From: an uncultured Verrucomicrobiota bacterium
Lineage (GTDB): Bacteria; Verrucomicrobiota; Verrucomicrobiia; Limisphaerales; UBA9464
Length of the DNA: 41,253 nucleotides
Assembly (NCBI GenBank): GCA_903835555.1
Contig: CAILNN010000046.1
Location: 1-41,253, forward strand
Reading direction: 5' to 3'
Shown here: positions 1 to 9,069 of the stretch, in pieces
Layout: every line of letters starts with the position of its first letter
How positions within the stretch are numbered: position 1 is the stretch's first letter
The notes under the pieces: model-generated
Told to the model about the DNA's origin: nothing
Seen by the model: only the letters and a program-made list of their open reading frames with translations
Databases searched by the model: none
Position numbers and translations under genes: made by a program

Positions 1-2
1 AA

Positions 3-1238
3 CGCCTCGGGCCAACCCTTTTCCTGGCCCAATGCGAATTCTCCCTCGGCGAAACCAATCGATCATATGAAGAATATAAAAAGATCGCCTCTGACTTCCA
101 ACGGATTGGAAACGAATTCCTGCTGCAGCGGAATCCCGTTGTTGCACTCGATTCTTTTGATCGCGCACTAGCCTTGCAGTTGTGGCTTCTCGACCGGAAT
201 GGGCGATCCGATGAAGACGTCGAAATTGCTGCGATTCGAGACAGTCAAGGCAATGCCAATTTTCTGCAAGGAAATCCAACCTCCGCCCTGATCAGCTATG
301 AAAACGCTTCTCAACAATTATTGCGATTCATTCAACGGTCAGGACGCCAGGACTTGAGTGCTTCTCTTGCCAAATATCTGATTCATGCGGGCAATCCGTT
401 GGTTGGTCAATTGAAGCTAGATGCTGCCGGTGAAACATATCGCCGCGCTTTGGAGCTGATGACCAATGGAACACCCGCTTTCACGCCATTCGAATCGCTG
501 ATGCAGACGGCCATCACTCTCAACAATCGTTCGGTGATCCTTCGCGTCAGGAAAAAATGGGAATTGGCTTTTGCCGATCTTGATCGTGCCGTGCAACTCC
601 TGGCTTCCGTTTCTGACGAGAAGTCCCCGACCGACCTCCCATCCACTTCGATTGCCACTGCTTCGAGTGGGCCCATGTCCATTCAATTTGACGTCATGAT
701 CGGTTTCGATAACCGGGAAATCGAAATGTCCACCCGCCCCAGATTGGCGCATGCTAATCCGGGCAGGGAGGCGTCCGTTCTACTGGCTACCGTTCTGCAA
801 AATCGTGGATTCGCTTACCTCGCGCACGGGCAACCAGGCCCCGCAATCGGTGATTTTGAGCACTCCGTTGGGGTCCTGGCCGACCGAGTGGAGCGCGATA
901 AACAGACCGACCTTATTCCGAGCTTTGTTTCGACCCTGGCCAGTACCGCCTGGGTATACGCCACTGCTTCAGATGGCTCCATCCGCGATCCCGCCAAAGC
1001 AACCGCCTACGGAACTAAAGCGTGTGAGTTGGAAAACTGGAGTGGAGTCAAAGCACTCGAATCTTTGGGGGCTGCCGCCGCCGAATCACAGCATTTTCCC
1101 GACGCTATACGATGGCAGGAACGAGCTCTGGCTCTGTCGCTCCCTTCATCAAAACCAAGACTTTCGGCTACGCTGGAACTTTACAAATCGGGCCAGCATT
1201 ACCGTCCCCCCGCCAAGGCTGGGTCGGCGTCGCCATAG
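3..1238 (+). CDS. TPR-repeat protein, 5' end outside the window
   Basis: The frame is open from the first bases of the window, so this is the C-terminal ~411 residues of a longer protein. Helical A/L/Y-rich repeats of TPR type run through it, for example around 250-450, 560-610 and 780-880. The C-terminus carries a 'WQERALAL...ELYKSGQHYR' ending, which I associate with large TPR proteins of Verrucomicrobia and Planctomycetes, some of which have an N-terminal Ser/Thr kinase. No kinase or other catalytic domain is visible in the part present. TPR arrays bind other proteins; the partner is unknown. The gene converges with the next one and the two share 40 bp. A TTG at 174 could serve as a start, but the homologous-looking repeat pattern continues upstream of it. 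Confidence 0.75.
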   Translation, partial: RLGPTLFLAQCEFSLGETNRSYEEYKKIASDFQRIGNEFLLQRNPVVALDSFDRALALQLWLLDRNGRSDEDVEIAAIRDSQGNANFLQGNPTSALISYENASQQLLRFIQRSGRQDLSASLAKYLIHAGNPLVGQLKLDAAGETYRRALELMTNGTPAFTPFESLMQTAITLNNRSVILRVRKKWELAFADLDRAVQLLASVSDEKSPTDLPSTSIATASSGPMSIQFDVMIGFDNREIEMSTRPRLAHANPGREASVLLATVLQNRGFAYLAHGQPGPAIGDFEHSVGVLADRVERDKQTDLIPSFVSTLASTAWVYATASDGSIRDPAKATAYGTKACELENWSGVKALESLGAAAAESQHFPDAIRWQERALALSLPSSKPRLSATLELYKSGQHYRPPAKAGSASP

Positions 1239-2833
1239 CCGCTGGCGATTGGTGTAGAACCATCGATCGGGTAGTCCAATCGAACCAAGGAATTACGGAC
1301 AATCAGCGGTGGAGAGAGATTGGTCATCCCGGCTGGATTCATCTCGCAAAACTGGAATTCAAACGCCGCGACGCGTTCCCCATCCTTATGACCGGAATTC
1401 CAGTTTCGACAAAGATAGTCCGCGACCGGTGCCCGATAGACCTGAAAACCCTGTTCGTCGAAGTAGCACATTTCGCGAAAGAGTTTCTGCCAAAGATGAT
1501 TTGGATACAGTTGAGCCGGGTAATCCGGACGCCGCCAATCCACCGGCGCACCGTTCCTGAGCAGATCGACCTCGGATCCATTTCGCAGGATCGCCCGCCC
1601 AATGTACCAACCGTTTTTCGACGGAACCTCACCAAACATCCCCCAGCTTTGGGCCAATCCCAGGCCGATTCCCACCGGTTTGAATCCTTCCGGACTTAAC
1701 GCCGCGAGGGGATGGCTCGGGATGCTGTTGATATTGATGGCAATGACCCAAGCCAGGGCAACCGTACAAAATCCATGCGCAACGGTTGCGAATTGCGTTT
1801 GACGCCGTGACCGTGGGGGTGGATTGGCCCCTTCATCATCGCCGAAAGACACAAACGGGAAAATGCGCCTGAAGAAGGCGTTGCTCCAGAATTCCGGCGG
1901 TATGAACAGAGTGAGACCGGCGATAGCCACGTACGAAAACAAGCCCACCGCCATGGAGATGCAAATCACCACATGCATGGCCGCCAGGGACGCGATAATG
2001 ACCAGTCGAATGGGTGCCGTATAACGGGGGGAAAAAAGCAGCACTGGTCCGACCCATTCCAGTGCTAAAGAGGCCCAGGTTAATAATTTCAGCGCAGTCG
2101 GGAACTTCAACAAAAACGCTGCCGGTGGAAGCGCATAAAAGCTGTGGGCCAACGACCCAGCCAGTGCTTCGCCATGAAACCATTGCTCGTTGGACTTAAA
2201 GATGGCCGAAAAAAAGTACATCTGGGCCATTTGCAACAATATCGCTGCCGACCCGATCGAGACAACCCGCATGGAACGATCGGAGCCCATTTCACCCCGT
2301 CGACGCCTCCTCCATCCGTCAAACGACCAGCATCGGTCCAGTGGAAGAAACATTGCCCAAAACAACAGCATCCGGAGAAGGATTTCGGCTCCACTTAAGA
2401 CCGCCAGCACCCGATGCTGCAACGACACGAGCAACAGCCACGAGCCGATCGCCGCTATCCGAGTCTCAAATCCGACCAACAGACAAACCGCAAGCCCGCC
2501 TGCTAGGGAAAAGAGAAATGCTTGGTACTGCCATGCGCCGCTGCCGAAATGAAATGACCAATTCCAGATACTGGTCACCCGATAACAAATTTCCGCCCGG
2601 GAAAACATCCCGTCATCCGTGTACATCGCGGCGAGGTCTGTTGCCCGGACAGCTAGGTCCAGTAATAGAATAAGCGCGATGAGAATTCGGAAGAGGGCCA
2701 GTGACCGGGGATCAATCCCAAACAAGACACCACGCCACCCCAAAGCATTTTCCCCAGGGAATGCCAAATGCCGGGCGGACGGCGATGGTCCTCCCGCCAT
2801 TCCCAAATCGGTGGCAGAATTCATGTGCGACAT
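1199..2833 (-). CDS. HTTM-domain (vitamin K-dependent gamma-carboxylase-like) integral membrane protein
   Basis: This 544-residue protein opens with 'GIDPRSLALFRILIALILLLD', the usual beginning of the HTTM domain. Several hydrophobic helices follow between about residues 45 and 345. The family contains the vitamin K-dependent gamma-glutamyl carboxylases; in bacteria most members are uncharacterised and may act as membrane oxidoreductases or carboxylases. The last ~190 residues form a more polar domain with 'SQSWGMFGEVPSKNGWYIG' and an aromatic-rich region, as in other long bacterial HTTM proteins. No signal peptide separate from the membrane segments is seen. Its 3' end overlaps the convergent TPR gene by 40 bp. 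Membership of the family is fairly secure; the substrate is unknown. Confidence 0.75.
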   Translation of the reverse strand: MSHMNSATDLGMAGGPSPSARHLAFPGENALGWRGVLFGIDPRSLALFRILIALILLLDLAVRATDLAAMYTDDGMFSRAEICYRVTSIWNWSFHFGSGAWQYQAFLFSLAGGLAVCLLVGFETRIAAIGSWLLLVSLQHRVLAVLSGAEILLRMLLFWAMFLPLDRCWSFDGWRRRRRGEMGSDRSMRVVSIGSAAILLQMAQMYFFSAIFKSNEQWFHGEALAGSLAHSFYALPPAAFLLKFPTALKLLTWASLALEWVGPVLLFSPRYTAPIRLVIIASLAAMHVVICISMAVGLFSYVAIAGLTLFIPPEFWSNAFFRRIFPFVSFGDDEGANPPPRSRRQTQFATVAHGFCTVALAWVIAININSIPSHPLAALSPEGFKPVGIGLGLAQSWGMFGEVPSKNGWYIGRAILRNGSEVDLLRNGAPVDWRRPDYPAQLYPNHLWQKLFREMCYFDEQGFQVYRAPVADYLCRNWNSGHKDGERVAAFEFQFCEMNPAGMTNLSPPLIVRNSLVRLDYPIDGSTPIASGYGDADPALAGGR

Positions 2834-3019
2834 GGAGCTTATGGTTTAATCCATGCTAGGGAGGCTCCCGTCGAAATCAAGACCGCACATTCGTTTGCCG
2901 TGGGGCCTGTTTTGGACAGCAGATAGGCAATTGCATTTTGAAAACACGCCCTGGGACCATTCTCCGTAAGGTCCATGACTGCGATGGTGTGCCCCGTTCC
3001 AATCCGCGAAAAGCCGGGC
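2834..3019. other. intergenic spacer holding a dispersed-repeat copy (copy A)
   Basis: This 186-bp gap lies downstream of the nucleotidyltransferase and upstream of the HTTM gene. At 2906-2952 it contains a 47-bp element that also occurs after murJ at 15185-15230. Shared parts include CCTGTTTTGG, CAGATAGGCAA and ACGCCCT. No gene is supported here; the short minus-strand frames are not convincing. Confidence 0.6.
2906..2952 (+). repeat. dispersed intergenic repeat, copy A
   Basis: It matches 15185-15230 over almost its full length, with a few substitutions and one single-base gap. Shared blocks are CCTGTTTTGG, CAGATAGGCAA, TGCA, AAAA and ACGCCCT. It lies between two minus-strand genes and does not appear to encode protein. 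Confidence 0.7.
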
Positions 3020-3772
3020 TTACAACCCGCCCGCCTCCAACGACGCCAGTACCTGCGGGTCGCGCACATCGACCCACCGACCTTCAATCGCCACCCCTGC
3101 CACCGTCTGACCTGCGGCCGCCATCGCGCTGATCGCATCGGTCAACTCAAATTCCCCGCGAGGCGATCGCTCCAGCCGGGCGGTAAACGAATATAAATCC
3201 GGGCGAAAGATGTAGATACCCGCGTTATACCAGACCGGCTCTCCCGGCTTCAGCCAGCCGTCCCGTCGTAGTTTTTCCAATTGCACTGCCGACGGTTTCT
3301 CCACCAAACGGGTCAGATGAAAAGACGCATCAAAGAAGTTGAGCCCACCCTTGGTCACGTCTTGTCCCTCGGTAACCGTCAACAGGCCCCCAAAATGTCC
3401 GGAAACCCATCGATTGCGCATCTGCCGATAGGTCTCGGGCCGCACTAGAATATCACCATAAGTGAGGAGAAAATCGTCGTCACCAACGAATTCACGGGCC
3501 AATTCCGGGGCTTTACCGGTGCCATCTTGCACCGCCTGCCGGACATATCCAATACGGAGCCCCAATCGTTCGCCGTCGCCGAAATGCGATTCGATGACCT
3601 CGGCCTTCCATCCGGTGATGATGCAGACTTCGTGGATGTCGGCAGCCCTCAGCCCCAGCAAGATATGTTCAAGAATGGGCTTGCCCCAAACTGACAACAT
3701 CGGCTTGGGCACTGCCTCTGTTAGAGCCCCCATCCGAGTGCCTTTGCCGGCCGCGAGAATCACTGCTTTCAT
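3020..3772 (-). CDS. Sugar-1-phosphate nucleotidyltransferase (NTP_transferase family)
   Basis: A 250-residue nucleotidyltransferase with the N-terminal nucleotide-binding signature 'MKAVILAAGKGTRM' followed by 'PKPMLSVWGKPILEH'. It also has 'LLTYGDILV' around residue 100, a likely Mg/nucleotide-binding Asp. The family makes NDP-sugars (dTDP-glucose, UDP-glucose, GDP-mannose or MurNAc-1-P type) from NTP and a sugar 1-phosphate in the cytoplasm. The length fits single-domain RmlA/MurU-like enzymes with no left-handed beta-helix. I chose the ATG at 3772 because the signature begins there; the frame stays open 22 codons further upstream without family-like sequence. The exact sugar cannot be assigned. 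ApgM lies upstream in the same direction, about 210 bp away. Confidence 0.85.
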   Translation of the reverse strand: MKAVILAAGKGTRMGALTEAVPKPMLSVWGKPILEHILLGLRAADIHEVCIITGWKAEVIESHFGDGERLGLRIGYVRQAVQDGTGKAPELAREFVGDDDFLLTYGDILVRPETYRQMRNRWVSGHFGGLLTVTEGQDVTKGGLNFFDASFHLTRLVEKPSAVQLEKLRRDGWLKPGEPVWYNAGIYIFRPDLYSFTARLERSPRGEFELTDAISAMAAAGQTVAGVAIEGRWVDVRDPQVLASLEAGGL

Positions 3773-3854
3773 GGTTGGGTAAAGGGAGGCCCGTCGTTGA
3801 TCAGCTAATGCGCTGTTTTCTTCTCTAAGACGCTCCACAGCTTACAAAGGCAGG

Positions 3855-3903
3855 GATGGTCCGCCAGGTCTTGGAGTGCGCCAGCCCTCTGGCGCTTTGG
3901 AAA
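3855..3903 (+). repeat. Hairpin-containing dispersed repeat, copy D1
   Basis: It contains GCGCCAG-CCCT-CTGGCGC, a perfect 7-bp stem with a 4-base loop, followed by TTTGGAAA. A near-identical copy lies at 21797-21844 and a related inverted copy at 39826-39862. All three lie between genes. Confidence 0.75.
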
Positions 3904-3983
3904 CGCGTGTGCAAATGGGGCAGGCGAAAGTTCGCTAGCGCGGTTTGTGGTCCCCGAATCTTGCCCCTTGCCGGAAATTGGAA

Positions 3984-5213
3984 TCACGCCCCAAACTTGT
4001 CGAACATCCGTCCGTGAGCCTGCATCAGGCGGATTAGGTACTTGGCCTCAAAGATTCCCAGGGAACCAAGATTGGCACCGGTTTCAGTAAAGCGCTCCAA
4101 TTTATCTGTGCCCGAGGCATTGGAGTGAAGCAAGACCGGCTGCGGATGCCACGAATGGCCCTTCATCGCACAGGGAGTGGAGTGATCACCCGTAATCGCC
4201 AGGACATCAGGTTTCCGCGATAGCAGGATAGGCAAGGCGGCGTCAAACTCCTCGATGGCCTTAATCTTGGCCTTGAAATTGCCGTCTTCGCCCGCCTTGT
4301 CGGTGTACTTGAAATGGATAAAGAAGAAATCGTAGTTCTCGTATTCCTTGATGTACCGCTCGAATTGCTCCGCGATAGTCTGCGGGCCTTCGATCTTGTT
4401 CATACCGACCAATTGCGCGAGTCCCTTGTACATCGGGTATACCGCCAGAGCGGCAGGCTTCAATTGATAGCGCTCCTCGAACGTCGGAATCTCCGGTTGG
4501 TGGGCGATGCCGCGCATCAGAAAGCCGTTGGCCGGTGATTCATTGGCGAGAATAGGAAGCGCTTCGGTATAAAAATCAGTGATCAACTTGGCCACCTTTT
4601 TCTGCTTGGCGCTCTTGGCGTCCAATGGCTTGGCTTCGGCAATCGGGAGACCTTCACGATTTGGGTCGGTGTCGGTCAAAGGCCCTTCTAGTCCCGCGCC
4701 GCGAAACACGACCACGAAGCGGTGTTCTTTGCCCGGGATGATCTGGACCTGGGTGGTGCCGATCTTCTTGATCTTGTCCGAGAGCAACGCGCAGAGCCGT
4801 TCGCAGACCTCCGTAGCGATGCGTCCCGCCCGCCGGTCAGTGACTATCTTTTCTGCGTTGAGCGTGCAAAAATTGGCACGTGCTGCTACATCTCCACCTT
4901 TGAGCTCATGGCCCAGTCCCAGGGCCTCGATGACGCCGCGTCCGACTTCAAATTCCAACGGGTCGTAGCCAAACAGGGCTAGGTGCCCCGGTCCACTACC
5001 CGGCGTGATCCCCGGAGCCACTGGGATCATGCGGCCTTGTGCGCAGCCCATTCGGACCAAGCTGTCCAAATTCGGCGTGTACGCCGCTTCCAGCGGAGTC
5101 AAATTGCCCTGCGCCGCCGTGGCGATGTCTCCGAGACCATCCAAAACCACCAATGCCAGCTTGGCCCCTGTCTTGATGGTCAACTTGGAGTAAACCGAAT
5201 CGAGATTGCTCAT
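3984..5213 (-). CDS. apgM: 2,3-bisphosphoglycerate-independent phosphoglycerate mutase, archaeal type
   Basis: It interconverts 3- and 2-phosphoglycerate in glycolysis and gluconeogenesis, using two metal ions and a phosphoserine. The protein has 409 residues, normal for the aPGAM class of the alkaline-phosphatase superfamily. Visible motifs are 'LVVLDGLGD' at residues 21-29 (metal Asp25), 'PGSGPGHLALFGYDP' with the presumed catalytic Ser73, and 'ITGDHSTPCAMKGHSWHP' near residue 345 with metal-binding Asp and His. No cofactor-dependent or iPGM-type gene is present in the window. Its start at 5213 faces the lipA leader, so both promoters must lie within about 130 bp. Confidence 0.95.
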   Translation of the reverse strand: MSNLDSVYSKLTIKTGAKLALVVLDGLGDIATAAQGNLTPLEAAYTPNLDSLVRMGCAQGRMIPVAPGITPGSGPGHLALFGYDPLEFEVGRGVIEALGLGHELKGGDVAARANFCTLNAEKIVTDRRAGRIATEVCERLCALLSDKIKKIGTTQVQIIPGKEHRFVVVFRGAGLEGPLTDTDPNREGLPIAEAKPLDAKSAKQKKVAKLITDFYTEALPILANESPANGFLMRGIAHQPEIPTFEERYQLKPAALAVYPMYKGLAQLVGMNKIEGPQTIAEQFERYIKEYENYDFFFIHFKYTDKAGEDGNFKAKIKAIEEFDAALPILLSRKPDVLAITGDHSTPCAMKGHSWHPQPVLLHSNASGTDKLERFTETGANLGSLGIFEAKYLIRLMQAHGRMFDKFGA

Positions 5214-5344
5214 ACAGGTAAAGCATGTGGTGCACGGGGGATTCGGTCAATCGTGGCCTTGACCGGACTGCGTCATTGACCTGCGAACAAAACGCCCTGC
5301 GGCATTGCCAAGCCCCCACTCACACTCCACCCTCTAGCGTCCGA

Positions 5345-6295
5345 ATGGAACTCGTCGCTCCTCCTCTCCTTCCATCCGATCTCGCTCCACAGAAGCCGGT
5401 GCCTGTGGCTATTCGTCGGCGCCTGCCGGAGTGGTTGAAGGTCCAACTCCCGACCAGCAGTGCCTTCACCCGCACGCGGTTGCTGCTGAGCGACCTTCGC
5501 CTGCATACCGTCTGCGAAAGCGCCCAATGCCCCAATCACTGGGAATGCTGGAGCAAAGGGACCGCTACCTTCATGATCGCTGGTGACCGATGCACCCGCG
5601 CCTGTGGCTTTTGCGCGGTATCGACCGCCAAACCGCTTCCGCTCGACCCCGGGGAACCCGAGCGAGTTGCTGAAGCCACCCGTCGCATGGGCCTCCGCCA
5701 TGTCGTCATCACCGCCGTGGCTCGCGATGACTTGGCCGATGGTGGTGCCGCACATTTTCAAGCAACCATTGCCGCCGTCCGTGAACGCAACCCAGGCATT
5801 GTCGTGGAGGTGCTGACCCCCGATTTTCTCGACCGGGAATCCTCCCTCGACATGGTCCTGGATGCACGACCGGAGGTGTTCAACCACAATCTAGAAACCG
5901 TCCGGCGACTGACTCCCTCTGTACGGCATCGCGCCACTTACGACCGTTCCCTTTCCGTCTTGGCCAAGGCGAAAGCGCGGGGAGGTCCTGGGTTGGCCAC
6001 CAAGTCCGGCCTTATGCTCGGACTCGGCGAGACCTTGTCGGAAGTCCGCGACGCCATGATCGATCTGCGCGCCTCCCAGGTGGATATCCTGACTCTCGGG
6101 CAATACCTGCAGCCGACCCGCCAGCACCTACCTGTCGTCGACTTCATACCGCCATCCGTCTTCGCCGAACTGAAAGAACAAGCGGAGTCGTTGGGCTTTG
6201 TGCATGTGGCCAGCGGTCCCTTGGTACGGAGTTCCTATCATGCGGACGAATTTTCCCCCGCAATTCCTCCTTCCGTTACCGATCAAAATTCCTAG
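5345..6295 (+). CDS. lipA: Lipoyl synthase (radical SAM)
   Basis: LipA inserts two sulfurs into octanoyl groups carried on E2 subunits and GcvH, completing the lipoyl cofactor. In this 316-residue protein the auxiliary cluster cysteines are C57, C62 and C68 ('CESAQCPNHWEC'). The radical SAM cluster is C83, C87 and C90 ('CTRACGFC'). The C-terminal 'RSSYHADE' supplies the conserved Ser that ligates the auxiliary cluster. I chose the ATG at 5345 because family similarity starts just after it ('RLPEWLKV'); the open frame back to 5225 has no lipA-like sequence. lipB is not seen nearby. A ptsN-like gene follows after 75 bp. Confidence 0.96.
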   Translation: MELVAPPLLPSDLAPQKPVPVAIRRRLPEWLKVQLPTSSAFTRTRLLLSDLRLHTVCESAQCPNHWECWSKGTATFMIAGDRCTRACGFCAVSTAKPLPLDPGEPERVAEATRRMGLRHVVITAVARDDLADGGAAHFQATIAAVRERNPGIVVEVLTPDFLDRESSLDMVLDARPEVFNHNLETVRRLTPSVRHRATYDRSLSVLAKAKARGGPGLATKSGLMLGLGETLSEVRDAMIDLRASQVDILTLGQYLQPTRQHLPVVDFIPPSVFAELKEQAESLGFVHVASGPLVRSSYHADEFSPAIPPSVTDQNS

Positions 6296-6370
6296 CCCAC
6301 GCATCTTCTTGAACTCGCCGCTTGAACCCAACCAGAACTTCCGGCGATGGTTTTCAGGTAAATCGGAATC

Positions 6371-6838
6371 ATGAACCTCGGCGATATACTCAGCACCCGG
6401 CAAATCGTGCCAGAATTGAAGGCCACAAGCCGGTGGGAAGCCATTGACGAGCTGATCAATGTCTTGGTTGAAAGCGGACGCATCCCGCCCGAGCATCGCG
6501 AGTCCGTGACCAACGTCGTCAAGAAGCGTGAACAGTCGATGAGCACCGGCATCGGTTTCGGCATCGGTATTCCCCATGCCTCCACCGACGTCATCTCCGA
6601 AGTGGTCGCCGCCTTCGGTCGGTCTCGTCGCGGGGTCAATTTTGATGCCCTCGATAACCAACCCGTGCACTTGGTAACCCTTTTCCTCGTACCCCAAGGG
6701 CAATTCCAACGGCATCTCCACACCCTGGCCGGGATAGCCAAAGTGTTGCGACGCGACGATTTTCTCAAAGCGCTCGAAGCAGCTCCCACCGCCGAGAACA
6801 TGATGGCCGTGATTCGCGAATTCTCCGCCGCTCGTTAA
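6371..6838 (+). CDS. PTS EIIA / PtsN-like domain protein
   Basis: A single fructose/mannitol-type EIIA domain of 155 residues. The phosphorylatable His69 lies in 'GIGIPHAST', preceded by 'KREQSMSTGIGFG' as is typical of the family. Such stand-alone domains are usually regulatory (nitrogen PTS) rather than sugar transporters. They receive phosphate from HPr or NPr and act on kinases, K+ transport or enzymes. No HPr, EI or sugar permease gene lies in the window, which favours a regulatory role. It sits between lipA and argS on the same strand. Confidence 0.88.
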   Translation: MNLGDILSTRQIVPELKATSRWEAIDELINVLVESGRIPPEHRESVTNVVKKREQSMSTGIGFGIGIPHASTDVISEVVAAFGRSRRGVNFDALDNQPVHLVTLFLVPQGQFQRHLHTLAGIAKVLRRDDFLKALEAAPTAENMMAVIREFSAAR

Positions 6839-6948
6839 TTTGCAATAGCCTGCTGGTTTCCTTGCGGTTTTATCCCTCGCTGTATTTTGGTGGTTGGTCG
6901 GTCGGAGGGGATATCTCATTCTTCGTTTGACCTCAACCGTCTCGCTCT

Positions 6949-8724
6949 GTGCTTCACACCCAGATCCAAATCACGCTTCGCGCTGCCATTCGGGAAATCG
7001 CTCCCGGCTTGGACACCGGCTCCATTCAGGTACGCCCCGCGACCGATCCCAAGTTCGGCGACTATCAATGCAATTCGCTCATTCAATTGGCCCGCGAGCT
7101 CAAGAAGAACCCTCGTCAGTTAGCCACCGAGGTTCTCGCCCGGTCCGATTTTTCTGACGTCTTTGAGTCCCCAGAGATTGCCGGTCCCGGCTACCTGAAT
7201 TTCCGCCTGCTGCCTGCCACCCTCGCCCGGGTCTTGACCACAGCCGCCGCTGGCAATCACCTCTTCTTTACCCCGACCGAGACTCCCCGCACGCTGGTCA
7301 TCGATTATTCATCGCCCAACGTCGCCAAACCGATGCACGTGGGTCATATCCGGTCCACCATCCTCGGTGCCTCGTTGGCCCGGATATTCGAGTTGCTGGG
7401 ACATCGGGTCATTACCGACAACCATATCGGCGATTGGGGAACGCAATTTGGAATGCTGCTGGTGGGTTGGAAGACCAGTCTCAATCGAGAGGCCCTGCTC
7501 CAGGACCCGCTCAGTGAAATGGAGCGCATCTATAAGCTGATCAACGCCCAATCCGATCCGGAACGCCCCGGTTTCATCGAGGGCACCCGGGAACAGGCCC
7601 GCGCTGAATTAGTGGCCCTCCAGGCAGGCGACCCCGAAAACCTCGCCATCTGGAAAGAGATGATAGCGCTTTCCCAACGCCAATTCGACACCATTTACGG
7701 TCGGTTGGGTGTTCGGTTTGATCATGTCCTGGGTGAAAGCTTTTACAATCCATGGCTCCAAGCCACGGTGGATGATCTGGTCAAACGCGGAGTCGCCCGC
7801 GAAAGCCAGGGAGCGTGGGCCATTTTCTCCGACGGCACCCTGCCGCCCAAGGACGACCCATTCCTTACCCAACGCGACGGCGAATGGCATCCCAATCCCT
7901 TCCTGATCCAAAAAGCTGACGGCGGTTTTAACTACGCCAGCACCGACTTGGCTACAGCCCAATACCGAATCGAGACTTGGGCACCTACCGACATCGTCTA
8001 TGTCACCGACGGACGTCAGCAACTCCACTTCCAGCAATTATTCGCCTCCTTTGCCCGCTGGAAGCCAGAAGCCGCCGCCACCGTCCGGATGCATCATATT
8101 TGGTTCGGCTCCATCCTGGGAGAAGACGGCAAACCGCTGAAAACCCGATCCGGAGAAAACATTCGCCTAAGCGAATTGCTAGACGAAGCCGAAGAACGGG
8201 CACTAAAAGTCGTGACTGAAAAACGTCCGGATTTGGATGACGCCGCTCGCCGCGAAATCGCCCGCATGGTGGGCCTTGGAGCGGTGAAGTGGCAGGACTT
8301 GCTTCCAAACCGGCAAAGCGATTACGTCTTTTCCTGGGACAAAATGTTGGCCCTGACCGGGAACACCGCCCCCTACGTCCAGTATCAATCCACCCGCGCA
8401 GGAAAAGTCGTCCGCGACGCAGGGGAAACCAACCTCGTGGTCGCACCCGGGAGCCTGACCGAATCGGCGGAACTGGCCCTTGCCCGACACCTGCTTTACT
8501 TCGGCACCACCTTGGAGGGGGCCGTGGCTGAGTTTCGCCCTAACTACCTCTGCAACTACCTCTTCGAGTTGGCGAGTCTCTACTCGCGCTTCTATGAGCA
8601 ATGCCCGGTGCTGAAGGCAGAAGAGCCCATTCGGTCCGCCCGCCTCTGCCTCTGCGTCCTGACCACCCGCGTCCTACGCCAAGGCCTGTCTCTTCTAGGC
8701 ATCGAAGCCCCCGAAGTGATGTGA
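6949..8724 (+). CDS. argS: Arginyl-tRNA synthetase
   Basis: A class I aminoacyl-tRNA synthetase of 591 residues that charges tRNA-Arg. The N-terminal domain (residues 1-105) is of the Arg-specific type. The HIGH motif is 'HVGH' at 130-133 in 'PNVAKPMHVGHIRST', and the KMSK-equivalent is 'KTRSG' near residue 399. The C-terminal anticodon-binding helical domain includes 'YVQYQSTRAGKV' and 'LLGIEAPEVM'. Translation starts at a GTG ('MLHTQIQI'), the only sensible start giving a full N-terminal domain. The repeat-rich 8.7-10.4 kb region begins just downstream. Confidence 0.96.
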   Translation: MLHTQIQITLRAAIREIAPGLDTGSIQVRPATDPKFGDYQCNSLIQLARELKKNPRQLATEVLARSDFSDVFESPEIAGPGYLNFRLLPATLARVLTTAAAGNHLFFTPTETPRTLVIDYSSPNVAKPMHVGHIRSTILGASLARIFELLGHRVITDNHIGDWGTQFGMLLVGWKTSLNREALLQDPLSEMERIYKLINAQSDPERPGFIEGTREQARAELVALQAGDPENLAIWKEMIALSQRQFDTIYGRLGVRFDHVLGESFYNPWLQATVDDLVKRGVARESQGAWAIFSDGTLPPKDDPFLTQRDGEWHPNPFLIQKADGGFNYASTDLATAQYRIETWAPTDIVYVTDGRQQLHFQQLFASFARWKPEAAATVRMHHIWFGSILGEDGKPLKTRSGENIRLSELLDEAEERALKVVTEKRPDLDDAARREIARMVGLGAVKWQDLLPNRQSDYVFSWDKMLALTGNTAPYVQYQSTRAGKVVRDAGETNLVVAPGSLTESAELALARHLLYFGTTLEGAVAEFRPNYLCNYLFELASLYSRFYEQCPVLKAEEPIRSARLCLCVLTTRVLRQGLSLLGIEAPEVM

Positions 8725-8802
8725 TCGACAACTGATCTGCGTCTCTCAGGAGCCCCGGTAGCAATAGGCCTCGGCCCCCCCTGATCTCCCGCTTTTTCCG
8801 TA

Positions 8803-8883
8803 GCGCCGAAGGCGCGGCTTCATACCAGCCTGGGCCAGCGGCCCAGGAAAACCGCCCAAAACAACCGCGAGGGCTGAAAGCCC
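8803..8883. repeat. Cluster of three perfect stem-loops
   Basis: Three hairpins with GNA-type three-base loops: GCGCC-GAA-GGCGC at 8803-8815, CCTGGGCC-AGC-GGCCCAGG at 8829-8847 and GGGCT-GAA-AGCCC at 8871-8883. None is followed by a T-run, so simple intrinsic terminators are unlikely. They resemble REP-like intergenic elements. Confidence 0.7.
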
Positions 8884-8965
8884 GTCCCACGGTCCCCCAA
8901 CGGACAGGGGACTAAAGTTAGTGCCATCCCGCGACTCTGGGAACCGTGGCCAGCCCCAGCCGCAG

Positions 8966-9069
8966 CCGTCGCTCGTCGGCCACATGCCGAATATTCGACC
9001 GCCTCGCGCCCCGCCCTGGGGCATTTTAGGCGCAACAAACTGCAAGCTATTTGAGATACACGATACTAG
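8966..9069 (-). repeat. Dispersed repeat, copy E1
   Basis: It shares about 40 identical consecutive bases (about 9012-9051) with copy E2 at 10270-10361, with further matches on both sides. Read on the minus strand it starts CTAGTATCGTG, runs through GGCGGGGCGCGAGG and ends GTGGCCGACGAGCGACGG. That tail resembles the tail of copy C at 41136-41253. Confidence 0.8.

Noticed and set aside
5225..5344. Longer lipA start at 5225
   Set aside because: The extra 40 residues are not LipA-like and the region is the shared promoter space with apgM.
8820..9038. Short minus-strand frame similar to the one at 9923-10330 ('MLRLKCPRA...')
   Set aside because: The shared peptide comes only from the E1/E2 repeat, not from a conserved gene.
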